Below are positions 33,956-46,560 of a stretch of DNA of 64,000 nt, in pieces; positions within the stretch are counted from its first letter, which is position 1; the number at the start of each line of letters is the position of its first letter. Position numbers and translations under genes: made by a program. Under the pieces are notes generated by a model that made no database searches, had not been told where the DNA came from, and worked only from the letters and a program-made list of their open reading frames with translations. This DNA is from Earliella scabrosa (Eukaryota > Basidiomycota > Agaricomycetes > Polyporales > Polyporaceae): NCBI GenBank assembly GCA_022605405.1, contig JABYQQ010000009.1:868001-932000 (forward strand). Reading direction: 5' to 3'.

Positions 33956-35523
33956 ATGGACGCGTCAACGATCAACGAGCTCATCGCTGGTAGCGTCGGC
34001 GGAGCTGCCCAGGTCATCGTCGGCCAGCCGCTTGACACCATAAAGACTCGCGCACAGACCGCACCCAGTGAGCAGTCTTCCCGTTACTTCATTCGCGACA
34101 ACCGTTGATAGCGCGTCCATTGCACCATATAGTGGGCATGTTTGTGAGTGCATGCGAATCCGAAACATACGATGGTTGCTCATCGGTCGAGGGAACGGGC
34201 AGAAAGGTCCCATGGATATACTCACGCAGACGTTGAGGAAAGAGGGATTCTTCGCGCTATACAAAGGTGTGTCGTCTTCGTTCCCGTACAGCGTTCGTTG
34301 TGTCATAGTGCTGCCACGCAGGCATGGCGAGCCCCCTCATCGGTATTGCGGGTGTCAATTCCCTCCTCTTCGCCGCATACGGTGTGTCGAAACGGATCAT
34401 CTCCCCCTTCCCCCAGCTCTCTTTGAAGGAGATCGCTGCGGCTGGTGCCATGGCGGGTGCGATCAACTCTGTACTAGCAAGTCCAGGTGAGTTCCTTCGT
34501 CATACCTTGGGCCAAGGGTGCTGGAGGATGGGACATATTCATACCTCGTGTCGGCAGTCGAGATGTTCAAGGTGCGCATGCAGGGCCAGTACGGATCCCC
34601 GGGAGACAAACGTCTTCGTGCTGTGGTCAGTGAGATGTGGCATGACTGGGGTTTCCGGAAAGGCATTATGCGTGGTTTCTGGGTCACTGTCGCGCGAGAG
34701 ATCCCTGCCTACGCTGGGTAGGTCCTTTCCATATTCGCCCTGCTCTGTTCACTGATGTGTCTGCTGTTCAGGTTCTACACCGGTGCGTCCGTATGGGTGT
34801 GCTAGGATGCTGCTGCTCATGCGGCGCGATCAGCCTTCGAGTTCTCAAAGCGGAAGTTCAGCCAGAAGTACGGCTCGCAAATACCTGTATGGGCTTTGCT
34901 TGCCAGTGGCTCCACAGGCGGTGTAAGTCTACCTGTCTGCTTGTGCATTGGAGGGCGAATGCTCATGATTGTATAGATCGCGTATTGGCTATCATGTTAT
35001 CCTCTAGGTCAGTTAAGTATGCTCCTTTGGTCTACGGAGACGGTTTCAACGAGGTCCTGTAGACGTCATCAAGTCTCGAGTCCAATTGCGAGCCACTCCT
35101 CCAGAGGGAACTCCAGTGCAGTATATTGCACGAGAAGCGAGGGCTGTCGTAGCAGAATCCGGCGTGTACGTATCATAACGCATGATCATATACATGAGGT
35201 TACTGATATCGTGGTCTCATCTCTCAGAATTGGCTTGTTCCGTGGCCTTACGCCTTCATGTGAGTGTCTTCGGTATTCACCACACCTACCTAGGCTACTG
35301 ATTGACCCTATACCAATCAGTATTGCGAAGGTGAGCTAGCGTTGCCACTACACGGCAGACACCATGACACTCATACTTCACTGCTCGATAGCATACCAGC
35401 AGCTGGAGCGACATTTGCCGCGTTCGAGCTGACGAGAGGTGAGAAGTGCGATGGGCTGATCATTGTCTGCGAACGCTCACGCCCATGCACATAGAATATC
35501 TGAGAGAAACCACCGGTGTGTAG
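33956..35523 (+). CDS. Mitochondrial carrier (SLC25) family protein (287 aa, 13 exons)
   Basis: Exons: 33956-34067, 34133-34143, 34203-34266, 34322-34486, 34558-34717, 34772-34782, 34834-34922, 34977-35007, 35063-35165, 35228-35259, 35321-35330, 35392-35438, 35495-35523. All joins are GT-AG and in frame, and the length is typical for the family. Each of three repeats has the carrier signature Px[DE]xx[KR]: QPLDTIKTR (P25), SPVEMFKVR (P117), YPLDVIKSR (P213). The 11-nt exon 34133-34143 is needed to give GMFKGPMDIL; skipping it breaks the frame. Six transmembrane helices in the mitochondrial inner membrane are expected. GIMRGFWVTVAREIPAYAGF and TPSLLRSIPAAGATFAAFEL resemble carnitine/basic-amino-acid type carriers, but the substrate is not proven. 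Three exons are only 10-11 nt. Confidence 0.92.
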
Positions 35524-38110
35524 GAGATGTACAGTATGGTAGGGGATACCTCTGGATACAGTGCTGTTTGGCATCTACGATCGATTCACCGCATCAAGCT
35601 ATCCGTTGAAGCAGTTTCAGCTGGTCAACCGGATATAATCCCACCACCAGAAGGATACCCTAAACCAACCCACCGCCGCCTGATTGACTGTCTTTTCGCG
35701 CCTTCCGCAGATTTTCCGACTCTTCTACGCGTTCGTGCGTTCGAATCCAAGCACATACCCAAAACCGCATCGCTTGTAGCCAATCGACGATCAAAGGCGT
35801 CATCCACTTAGAACGACGATCCCCACCCAACAGGCCGGTACGTCGGTCTAAAGTCTCCTTGCTCACGGAGTATGTCAGCGCCGAATGCCACCCATTCACA
35901 GTACTAGTGCAAGAACGCAGGTAATATGTCCTAGCGATGTCTTCTTCTCTTCGCCAGTCGGAGGTCGGGCCCTCGCTCCGTGTTGCGCTCTCATGATAAG
36001 CGGATAACCACGCAGACAACCACTTATCCTCTCCCATGCACCATTGGAGGGCACATCGGGCCACAGACGCGGACACGATCCGCGAAAGCCTAAACCGACA
36101 CTGACCAAGCGAATCGACGGCACTGGAACGAGCGGGCGCAGGAAGCGGCAGGGTTGAGGGCAACCCGCTGCACCCGATCCACGTATTACGGACCGGCAAC
36201 CGACGCGAATGCGCCTATGCGCGTCTTCAAGCACGCAGATGCGAGGAAATCAGCAAGAAGGAGAGAGCGCGAGAGCGCAGGAAGCGTCGGACAGGACGCG
36301 AGCGTGGCAAGTTCGACCGAACGACCGAGCGCGTCCTCGCTGTGTCGCTCTCTATTGGTTCGCATGCCTATCAAACGCGTCTATGGCCTATTCACGACGC
36401 AATTTGGCGATGATGCGCATGCATCTGCCGCTGGTGCTGCGTCAGAGCGCAAGGCACCGCGCCTGCGTATTACATGGACCTACGCATCGCGCGCGTCTGG
36501 CCACACGTCGTCCTCGACGAGCTTCGTCCGATCGGGTGTCGCATCCACGACTTCTCTTGCGGCACTCGTCGGTGCGGATTGCTGCATCAGCGATAGCAAG
36601 GTTCGACCTCTCAATGACCAATCCAGCCTCCACCAATCACCGCCCCTGTTGTCGCGTAAAACGAACACGTACTATGCCCGTCATCACGTCCGCACAACTC
36701 GCAATACCGGCGCCGTGCGACGAGGAGCCGGACGACGTGCTTCCTACCGCATTCCGTAACGAGTCTCGTGCGCCTGTGTGGCCTACCTTCCCGCCTCTCG
36801 TCCCTCGCAAACCGGCCTTCTTCCCGCCCGATCCCATCCTCCCATGCGCTCGCCCCCTTTCGAGCGACCACACTCCCACCCACCGTGATGTCGATACCGA
36901 CTTCCGAACGCCTCCCGGAAGCCGAATCGCGATATCGAGGAGATAGAGTCGTCCCAGCGCGCGATCCTGCGAACCGTGCGGCTCGACGCGCGCGCGAGCT
37001 GCAATAGTCCAAAGCCGCTTCCCTCACGATGCCGTGACCGCGAACGTCCACGGCCCACGGTCCCTGCGCTCATTCCCATTGGTGTGCCGCCGCGCTACGG
37101 CGGGTGCGCGAGCGTGGGGAGCCCGAGAGGGCCATTGGCGGCGAGCGCATCTCGAGCCAATCCACGCGCGCGAAAACCCATCTGGCAGATACGCGTTCCG
37201 GAGGCTTTCGCCAACATGAAATCATGTGCGTCTGCGTGCGACGGCCAATGGGAAGATGGGATAGGCACGACGTCCACGACCTGGTGCCCAATGAGAGGAG
37301 GATTTACGTTGTCGCGAGGGCGCTCGGTCCGATGCCAGTGTGGATGGTGCGGGTGCGATACGGCGCGCCCTGGACGCGTCTGTTCATGTCCGCGGAGCCT
37401 TGAGAGCCGGGCATGCTGAAGGAGTATCGTCGGCGGACGATTGACAGGCGCGACTCATCACAAGGAACAATGCGGAACTGACTGGTCATTTGGAGGTCAC
37501 CATGACTCGACAATGCCGTACCGACGTTCCGTATCGTCGCGGAACGCACTAGGTTCAAGGCTATTTGCGTCGCGGTCGCGGGGTCTTCGACGCTCTCTCG
37601 ATTGGGCGGCGGTCGTGGGCGGGACGGCACGGGAGCCGTGCTCCTCGTTGACCGTGCTCGGACGTCTAACTGACAGTTATGACGGTGGTGCGTCCTCGAT
37701 GGCTTGTGATACTCGTTGTGGTGAGCGTGTACCCACAGGTGACGATTCGAAGATACTCGTTCATCTCCGCGCGCGGATGATGAACAGCAGGCGGGATGGG
37801 ATGCAAGATGACGCAATGTTGGAGATACTCATCGACAAGACACTCAAGGTTCGTGCCTATGTCTTCATGTCCCGGCATGCGCGGCGCAGTGCTAACATGC
37901 GTACTTGCGTCCGGACCGCTGCACGTCCAACATACAGGTGATGTCAGCGACGATGGGATAGCTTTCAAACAGGACACGGGCGGTGCAGCAGAACTTACCA
38001 GCAATACGAGCGCAGCCTCTATCTCAATCTGGCAGTTGCATATCCATCCCGCTATCCCGAACTATCCGACCTGCAGGGACAATATATCAACTTGCGGTGG
38101 CCCGTCTGAG
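35524..38110. other. Gene-poor stretch with possible unrecognised exons
   Basis: No gene can be modelled. Three pieces look protein-like. A plus-strand ORF piece from ATG 36674 to 36946 reads MPVITSAQLAIPAPCDEEPD and on. A piece ending at 37403 contains NERRIYVVARALGPMPVWMV. A short stretch before 38110 reads YLNLAVAYPSRYPELSDLQG and ends WPV-stop. They lie in different frames and no family is recognised, so they may be exons of an unknown gene, relics, or chance. Confidence 0.25.
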
Positions 38111-41100
38111 ATGAACTGACATGGATGGGATCCAATTCCTGCGTACCTTCATAAGTCAAAGTTCACCGGCATCAGCGTGTTCAAGCCAGGCAGCGTGCGT
38201 GTTCGCCCTAGCTCGCAAGGTCCAACACACCATCACAGACCTCCGCCCCGCATCCCATCTCCGTTTGATGACCGGCGAAAGGGCAGGCAACCTGCTCATT
38301 CATGTATCAAACATCCACCCCCATTCTCTCTGCTGCGTCCTCTGGTCATTGGACGGACGTTACACGCGCCTGGCCGAAACCATCAAATCCCCCGCAGCGC
38401 AGTCTGGGGAAACAACAGCGGTATTGCGTCCGAGGTCCAAGACTGATGCAACACGAATGTGAATGAATGAGTTCACTTCGGCCGGTGGCGTCGGCGAGAT
38501 CCCAGCACCAACGCCATACCTCAAGGCATTGCAACACCTCGCTGCGTCGTGTCTGGTCTCAACGTCAACGTCATCTGCTTCTCGGGTCGCCACTGCCTAG
38601 ACCCAGGACCCAAGCTTCAAGGCCCAAGACGCAAGGTTCGGCGTGTCTTGTCTGTCTGGGTCCGTCATGTCGTGTTCGGGGCCCAAGCTCGCGGAACGCG
38701 GACGTCCGGCGCAGACATGGCGACAGCAGCATCCTCGCAGCGCGACGTCCGTTCGCATCATCACAACCCAGAACTTGACACGCGCGCCGGAGAAGAAGCA
38801 CCGTCAGCTCTGAGCAGCGCACGGCCATGGCCCATCACCGAATCACGTACCCTGTTCCGTCCCAATCGAATCTGGGGCTGGGTGAACCGTTCAGCCCTCC
38901 ACGGTCGGGCTCTCCGGTCTCATGCTGGCACGCACAGCACGAACCAGCGTCTCTCTCTCCAAGTATATGCTCGCTTGCGGAAGCATACGCTGTCGTACCA
39001 CTGCATGGACCGGGTGGGCTGGACGCTCCCAGGCGAGTCGCGCTGCCGGAAGGAGGTCAGAATGGTACAGAAATAGGTCCGGGAACATGCGCGGTGCTGT
39101 CGCTCGGCAAGGAACAAACATACCTAGACAGGCATCCCACCCCGTACTGCCAGTCACGACTCACGAATGATGTCGCCGACTCCGCACACGCGACTGTGCC
39201 TCTCTGTCGCCTTCCGCGGATGCACTGGGCGGCCGCTCACGGGCCGCGAGGCACCATCACGAGGAGATAGTGGACGAGAGAAGCGGACGACGTGACGATG
39301 GCCCCGGGAGGCAACCGCAGCGTGCCCATTCATGCTGCTGTCAGGGAGCCAGGCGCAGACAGGACAGGACGGAACGGGACGGGCATCGCCGCGCGGACGA
39401 GCTGGGAGGCAGCTTAGGTCCGTTCGGGCGAGCGGATCAGGGATAAGACCTAGGATGTCAGGACAAGGGTTAACCTCAGCGCCATCCCTCCGTCTTGGAG
39501 CCTGACGCCCCATCGTCTGCGCGTGCATCACATCACGTTTGACGGTCTACCATCCCATCCGTGCATCTGCCCCCCGGTGCCCCATGTTCCTAAACCATTG
39601 TTCCGTGACGGACGCACGTCCGAGCCGCGGCCCATCGCGTCCATCCATCCATCCCCACACGCGCAGAACGTTCCAACAGCCGCGTGGCAACCGTTTCATC
39701 TCCAGCTGGAGTGCTTCCTCCGACCCGGGATAGATGGTCAGCCCCGCACGGAACGTGTACCACCGAGAGGCGCGAGGAATGGGACGGAAGAAGAAGGGTC
39801 TTGCCCCTCCTCGTACAAGGAGGCAGGTCTTCGGCACCGCTGTGGACGGATGCTCGCATGGGCGCAAGGGACGCTGGCAAGCGCCATATGCGCGTTCTTG
39901 TGGAGGCTTGGTTGGTCTGTCAGAGACTCTTGCGAGAGCCCCCTCATCGCAATCGCACACTGCGCGCACAACGCACGCGTATCCACCGGCGCATGTATAC
40001 ACGTATGCACAATTCAGATAGCAAGCCACTTTGTCAGTGGATGTGGTAGTAACCGTGGGGGAAATTGTTCGTATACTGCGACCCACGATTTGAACACTTG
40101 AAGAAAGGAGAGCTGCGGCCTTTGCATGGTCCCCAGGCTGCAACTGTGACTCGTCTCCGTGTCCAGAGACATTCTATGTTCGTGCCGCGGCAGAATAACC
40201 ACCAGTCGCAACGGCACATTGGATCGGGCTCCGGGAGGTTACTGGATGCGTGACGAACATTGGCTCATAGGGATGTAAGCAAAGTGTGCCGGCCCTGTAT
40301 CGCGGTGGCAGGCGGCGCGCGCGACACACGCTCACAGAGACGTGCACATTCGCTACAGTATATCTGAGGTAGACAAGCCACTTGGTCAGTGGCCGAGATC
40401 GCCAGCACGAGCGCACCCAACGCACCTATGCGCCTAGCTGTCCACGTTCGAACGCCAAAACAGAGCTTCTCCTCTTCCGCGGTTTGGTTCCTGGCCCGTC
40501 CCGTTTCGCGCAAACTTGGCGCTATTCCCCTCTGTCTTCCCGACCCGCGCGCACTGCGAGCTTCGGCACTCCCAGCGTCCCAAGCGTCGTCTGCCTGTGT
40601 AGTTCGCCGCGGCCCTGAGAACTCGGATGCTTCCCCAGAGTTTACGTTTGGAGACAGCAGTCGTAGCGCACATGCCGGAGAGAGAGGCATCATATCGCCG
40701 GACACCGACGTCCTAAGTGCGCCGTCACGACCCACTGACTTCCAACTTCCAAGTTCTGTCTTATCCTCCGCGGCTGCCCCTCAGAGTCAGACGCACCGCC
40801 CAAACACCGCGACATGGGTACAAGAGCCCTGAGGGCTGAGGGCCAGAAGCCGGTGTGCCAGCCCACGCCAGGGCGAGCGTGCCAATGCCCGGTGTCCAAA
40901 CCACACACGTCCCCTCCACGCGCCATGTCCCATGCCAGCGACCATCGGGATTGGGGCTATCTGTGTCTGTGTCTGTCAGGACGCCCCCCTCCCCACCAGG
41001 GTCCCGCGAGCTCGAGGCGGGGGCCAGATTCCGAGCCCAGAAGTGCGGGGTATGGAGAGCTGCACGCCATGCCGTACGCTGGGGCGCGTCGCCCGTCCGG

Positions 41101-44100
41101 AATTGTATGGTTGTGCGCAGGGGCCGAGAAGCGCGAGGGACGACGAAGGAACGAAGAGAGCGAGCTTCGCGCGACCTTGCTTGGAGGGGAGAGAGCGCGC
41201 CGCGGTCAGGGATTGGTGCCTGCTGAGAGCGATGGGTGGGTGGAGCGAGTGCTGCTCTGTATGCGCGTGTGCTGAACACTTGACGATGTCGATGACGATC
41301 GACCTGCGGGCTTCAAGTTGTTCTTGGTGATGCGTTCTATGAGCGACGGTTTCGGGCCTGTGCCAGGTAGACCTTGCGTCGCAAGCGTCACTTGCAAGCA
41401 GCCGCTGTGGACGGGGCGCGACTCGCTCGATGTTTGAGTTCCCCCTTGGCGGATCGTCGATGGTCGCCAGCGCGGGGTCTATTGTTTCTGCCAGTGGCTC
41501 GCGCCCGCCCAAGCTACCGAGAGCATTGAGTCCGGGCTCGGGCTCCAACGTCGAACTTCACTTCCAATCCACACATGTATGTGCGTTCGCTGGCTAGAAG
41601 ACCGACACAGGGACGTCCCGCGGAGTCCGACCCGGCACATACGCGGCGCGCCCAGCGGGGTCCTGCCTGACTTCGGTGTTGGGACGTTAGCGTCGGCGTC
41701 CTGCGCGACCTGAGCGACCTGACATGGCAGCCATGTGGGTCACAGGGGGAGCAAGGGAGCAGTCGGCATCTATGATGCAGGAGGCAGGCAGGGGGGACGG
41801 CGGAGACAGAGTTGCCGATTAGCAAATCTCCGCGACGCTGTCGGGCGCGGGGGTGGAGGAGATGTCGATGAATGCATGACGCCGTGGGGCACCAAGCCAT
41901 AACGAGGTTTGTGGGTCGCCATAACGGGGCTAGCGGGGACGCACGAGATGTGGACGGCAGATCGCGAACGCTGGCCAGGGTCACCCGTCCACGGACACAT
42001 GAGCGATGTGCGGTGAGAGATGAGAGATGGGCGCGAGAGAGGTCGCTGTGGGGGAGCCGTGCGTACGAGCGCGCGAGATCTGCACCCGGCATTGCGCGTA
42101 CGGCACCCGGTGTTCTATTCCTGGGCTGCACATGACCTAAGCCTGGATCAGCACCGCGACAGGCTGGGAGCACGCGCGTGTGGCCGGTGGCTGCAGAAAT
42201 GGCTCACCGAATGCCCATGATGCGAGGTTGTCGCTGTTGACGCAGTGGTTCGACAGGCCTGGCTGGACACAAGACGCGGTTCTACGCTGCATGGAGTGAC
42301 CTGAAAGCAAGGGTAAGTACAACCCCTTCCCATCCCTAGAAGCCAGATGAAGAGCGCAGGACGGCCGAGAGCCTCATACATACATGCCCTCACGGGTGCA
42401 TGATCGTCGCTCGAAATCCAGCAGTCGAAATACCGTCGTCAAAGCCAACGAATGCCCATCGACCCACCCGCTCCACGTCCACATCGTGCGACACGGTCCC
42501 TCGCGTCTAGGCCCCAACTTCATTGTCTGAGCAGACTGACCCTGCTTCCTATGGGAGATGTCAAGACACCGACCAGAATCATCGAACGACCCCCCAATCG
42601 TGCCGTTCCGTCGAGACCTCCCCCGGAGCGCTCAAGGCAGGCTGCTCCGAGCCCCTTCCTCGCTCTGCAAGTAGACACCGACGAGCATTCGGTACCACCA
42701 TGCAGGGGGAGGAACTGCTCTGAGTTCAGAGCTGGAGAGCCTGGGCCCCCTCCCACATCGCAAGGCAGCAGCCCCATCGAAGCGCATCTGCGGCCAAACG
42801 CGGGTAGGGTAGGCCTCGCACCCTCTCCCCCTCCCGATTCCTGCTTCTCGCTCGCTCCACTGTTCGAGCGGCGGCGAACTTCATTATGACTGTACTTGGC
42901 CCAGCGCGATCACAGGCGAAGCTCGTGCGAGCGAAGTGCCCCGCTCCACAACGGCGACGGCAGGCTGCAGCGACCTGCGGGAGCCTGGATGCGACTCATG
43001 ATTAATAATTAATGACCAACCACCCATTTCCCCCACAATGAACTTGCTCACGTCCGCCCCGCACTTCTCGAACTCGGAGGACGGGCTGGGGGTGCTTACC
43101 CCGCATTCCGCATTCCGTATTCCGTCTTTGAAATTCCCGTCAATTTGTATGAACTCGAACGCCCACCGCTCAGGCCTGAAGCCCCAGGGGGAATCATGTC
43201 ATCTCTGAAGCTTGATGTGTTACTTATGCGTCCCTGCCTGCCGTAACGGGTTACGGAGCGAGCGTCAGCGATCGCAACTGACACATCCAACGAGACGCTT
43301 ACTTACCTCCGAGTCGAGTGCACAAACGCTGACATCTGGATATCGTATACCGTAAACCCATGAGGGCTAGCACCTGTCACCCAGCTCTCGCAGCAGGGAT
43401 AGACGTGATAGAGCCCCGAACGTTGAACGGCCGTGGGAGCGAGGGGCGCAGCTATCGGACTTTGGGATACGCACACGCGCGCACGCACGTACCACATGGA
43501 CGTATGCGCCAGCAGAGGGGCTGAGGCGTCGGGCGGGGAGGAGCTGTCCCAGCGTCGGCGTGCGCGCATGATGGGATGGTTGATCCACCACTCGCGCGTA
43601 GTACATACTCGAGCTTGAGTCATCTCGCGAACCTTGTTCGATGGGAGTCACTCAGTCAGGAGGCGCGCACAGCCTGCGAGGGAAGGAAGGACGGAGAGAG
43701 GGACGTTGTGCGTGTTTGGCCGGCTGGGGTGCGCGTTAGGTGCGAAAGGAGGGTTAGAGCGAAGCAAGGGACTTGGAGGGAAGGGCCACGGCAAGGGGAG
43801 ACGGAGACGGGGGGCGTCTGAGCAAAAAGTGCGCTTGACGTACGGACGAGCTCGACTGCTGCTCATGTGTGCAGCGACGCGAGCGATGCCGCGCGGCAGC
43901 TGCGGGCCAATTGACACAGCACTCGCCCGTTCAGCACTTCGCGCTGCTGCATCCAGCTTCATCGGTAACCTGGGGAGGCGCGAGTCCTATAGCAATAGAG
44001 TCATGCGCGAGGTCGTGGGGGCAAGGAGCCGGTTGGGGCTCGCGCCTTTCCAGGCGAGAAGGCCGTCTTCCAGAGGGCATCGAGGGCATCGAACCGCGCC

Positions 44101-46560
44101 CGTACAGGTCACCCGGGACCAATGTGTGGCATGCGCGAAGGTTGCTGCAAGCAAGCTCGGGCTAGAACTGCAAGAACCCGCGCGAGTCTGAGGGCAGACG
44201 ACGGACGCGGCCATGGGACACGTCCATACGCCCATGCGTCCGCGCGAGACGTGACTGCCGACGATGCATACATGAAGCTATAAGTATCCCATGATGATGG
44301 GGTCGATGGGGGAGATGAGACGAGAGAGGAGCTCGGCATGCCATCTGCAGAACGCAGGACACAGAAGCGCATGCGCCGCGTCACACTCCGTCTGCAGACA
44401 GCCACACCTGACTCGCCCGCGCGGGAACGGGTGCAGTCCGTCGCCGCCTGCCTCGGACCTCACACAGAGCTTGCGCTTGACTCGTGAGGCCTGAGCGCGA
44501 GCAGCTGAGGATTGGGAATCGAGATCCCCGGGGGGGTCGTGCGACCTATGTATAATAGGACGGTGGCGGCGACTTGCGCATATAGCAACCCCCGCCCACT
44601 CATGCGGCGTGCGCGCGAACATGCCCCAATCTGGCTCTAGCTCGCGAGTCGCGAGACTCAGAGATGGCAACGCCCGGACGCTGAGCAGCACGCCAGGACC
44701 CCACGCGGAAGCCGGCCACATACATATGTCCCACTTGAATAGCCTCGGAATAGCCTGACTGCAGAACAAGGGGAGGCTGAGAACCCGCGGTGTCACGAGG
44801 GGGCGCCCGGCGCTCGCGTGGAAGGATGTGTGGTGGTAGGCGTCCTGGCCAGGAAAGGCAAGCCATATGCGTGTGTCCCCGTCCGGCGAGTCGCGTCATC
44901 GGGATTTTGCAACGTGCGTTGTGGCCAATCCGGTGCGAGCGGGGGGCGCGGGTGTGTTCTGACGCTGCAGCATGCGGGCAGACGAGGACGAGAACGGCGC
45001 GAGCGAGCGATCGCATTGACTGGCCGCCTCGGCCACCGTGGGTTTGCGCGGGAGTCCGAGCTTGTCTGTTCTGTATGTCGTATGTGGCCGTTTGACGACG
45101 GACGCGGAGCTTCGTGTGAGCATGCATATGTATGGGTTGGCGGATAGGTTGGCGGACAGTCGCGGCGTATGCCAATGGAGCAACGAGCTCCGCGGCTCAC
45201 GGCACGCGCTCGTCGAACGCGAATAGGGAAGGGACGGCGGTTCGACGGCGGGGCCCATCACCAAGCATACACATATCTGGGTCAGGAGCGGAGAAGCGTC
45301 AACAAGGGAGGGATTCAATGACAGTGCAGGGAACGCACAGACAGAGACACACACCTACGCGGATCACCTCTTGGAAGGGCCCCATCGCGAGTCTGGGCGA
45401 CCCACATAGATCGCTAAGCCATGGATGGCATTCAGTCGTCCGGCGACCAACCAGACACGGGCGACTGGGCGTGAATGGGACGAGCGAGACCCACGAGGGC
45501 TTATCCGGGGTCAGGAGGGGGCGCGGTGCTGTTGACAGTTGGATAGAACCTGGATAACCTCGAAGCCATGGATGTATGGATGGATAACCTGCGAAGCGCA
45601 CGAGCACGCGTGTGACGGCAAGTGCTGGCTTGCTTCCTATAGGTACGCGCGCACGTACGTATACGTGCAATGGGATGGCATTGGGATGCGGCGCTGGACT
45701 GTTGACTGTTGTGGCGGCAAAGTTTGTTAGTCAAACGAGTCATGCATGACATCGGGGACACGTACGTGCCAGATTGCTGTACTAAGCCACGCACCCGCCG
45801 CCACGCTTGGCCGCAGGAACGACATCGGAACCTTCAAAGTTCAGACTGAAATACTGAAGGTTGTAAACCCTGAAATATCCTGCCAGGACAAACATTCGAC
45901 CGCAGTCTGACTCGATGTCCCGGGCGGGGGTGCACAGGAGGTCTGCGCGCGCGGCGCTCCGCTTCCACTGCGATTCCGAGTCGGTCAGTCCGGACGTTCC
46001 GTCGGCCGTCGCTCCTCAAAACACGCGACTGTCCAAAGCCAATCGGTAAGTACATAGGTGAGTTAGCAGAGCGAAAACTGGGTGCAGACTTACCAGTGAC
46101 GACAACGGCGGCCACATGGCAAATGACATGGACAGATTTTGGATGGGATGCCGATGGTGGTGGTTCGGGGTCGACGAGGGTCTAGACCGCGGAGCCGTAT
46201 GGAAAATACGAGAGCCCCACAACACCCGATTCTGCGATCTGAGCCCTACTTCAAGTCTGCTTGCGTAAGTATGTGGCCCGTGTCGACGTCCATCAACGGT
46301 CCGGGTGGCAGGGTCGCGAAGAATGTTCCTGGACGATGACTCGCATGCAGAACCCATGCAAGTGGGAGAGACGAGGATTGCTGCGATTCGCGAAGGCGTT
46401 GCAATTGAACGTTGAGATAATTGCGACGCGCGAAGCCTCGACCGTCGAAGCACGCCGGAGACGCCAGGGACCTCGAGTCGGAGTTGGAGGTTGGATGTCG
46501 ACGTCGACACGGTACCTCGAGGGTGCTTCGTGCGGTGTCGCTGAGGCCTGAGGTTCTCTG
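38111..46560. other. Long GC-rich stretch, no gene recognised
   Basis: About 8.4 kb in which all ORFs are short to medium, overlap in several frames, and carry Arg/Pro/Ala/Ser-rich random-looking sequence expected from GC-rich DNA. No conserved motif, splice series, tRNA or rRNA was found. The near-direct repeat AAGCCACTTKGTCAGTGG occurs at about 40024 and 40375. An AT-rich palindrome ATTAATAATTAAT occurs near 43001. A 15-16 bp direct repeat GGATAACCTSGAAGC-like occurs near 45551 and 45581. Confidence 0.4.

Noticed and set aside
34203..34210. Acceptor at 34206 for the carrier gene, skipping the 11-nt exon
   Set aside because: It keeps frame but loses the conserved GMFKGPMD segment; the 34133-34143 exon has proper splice sites and restores it.
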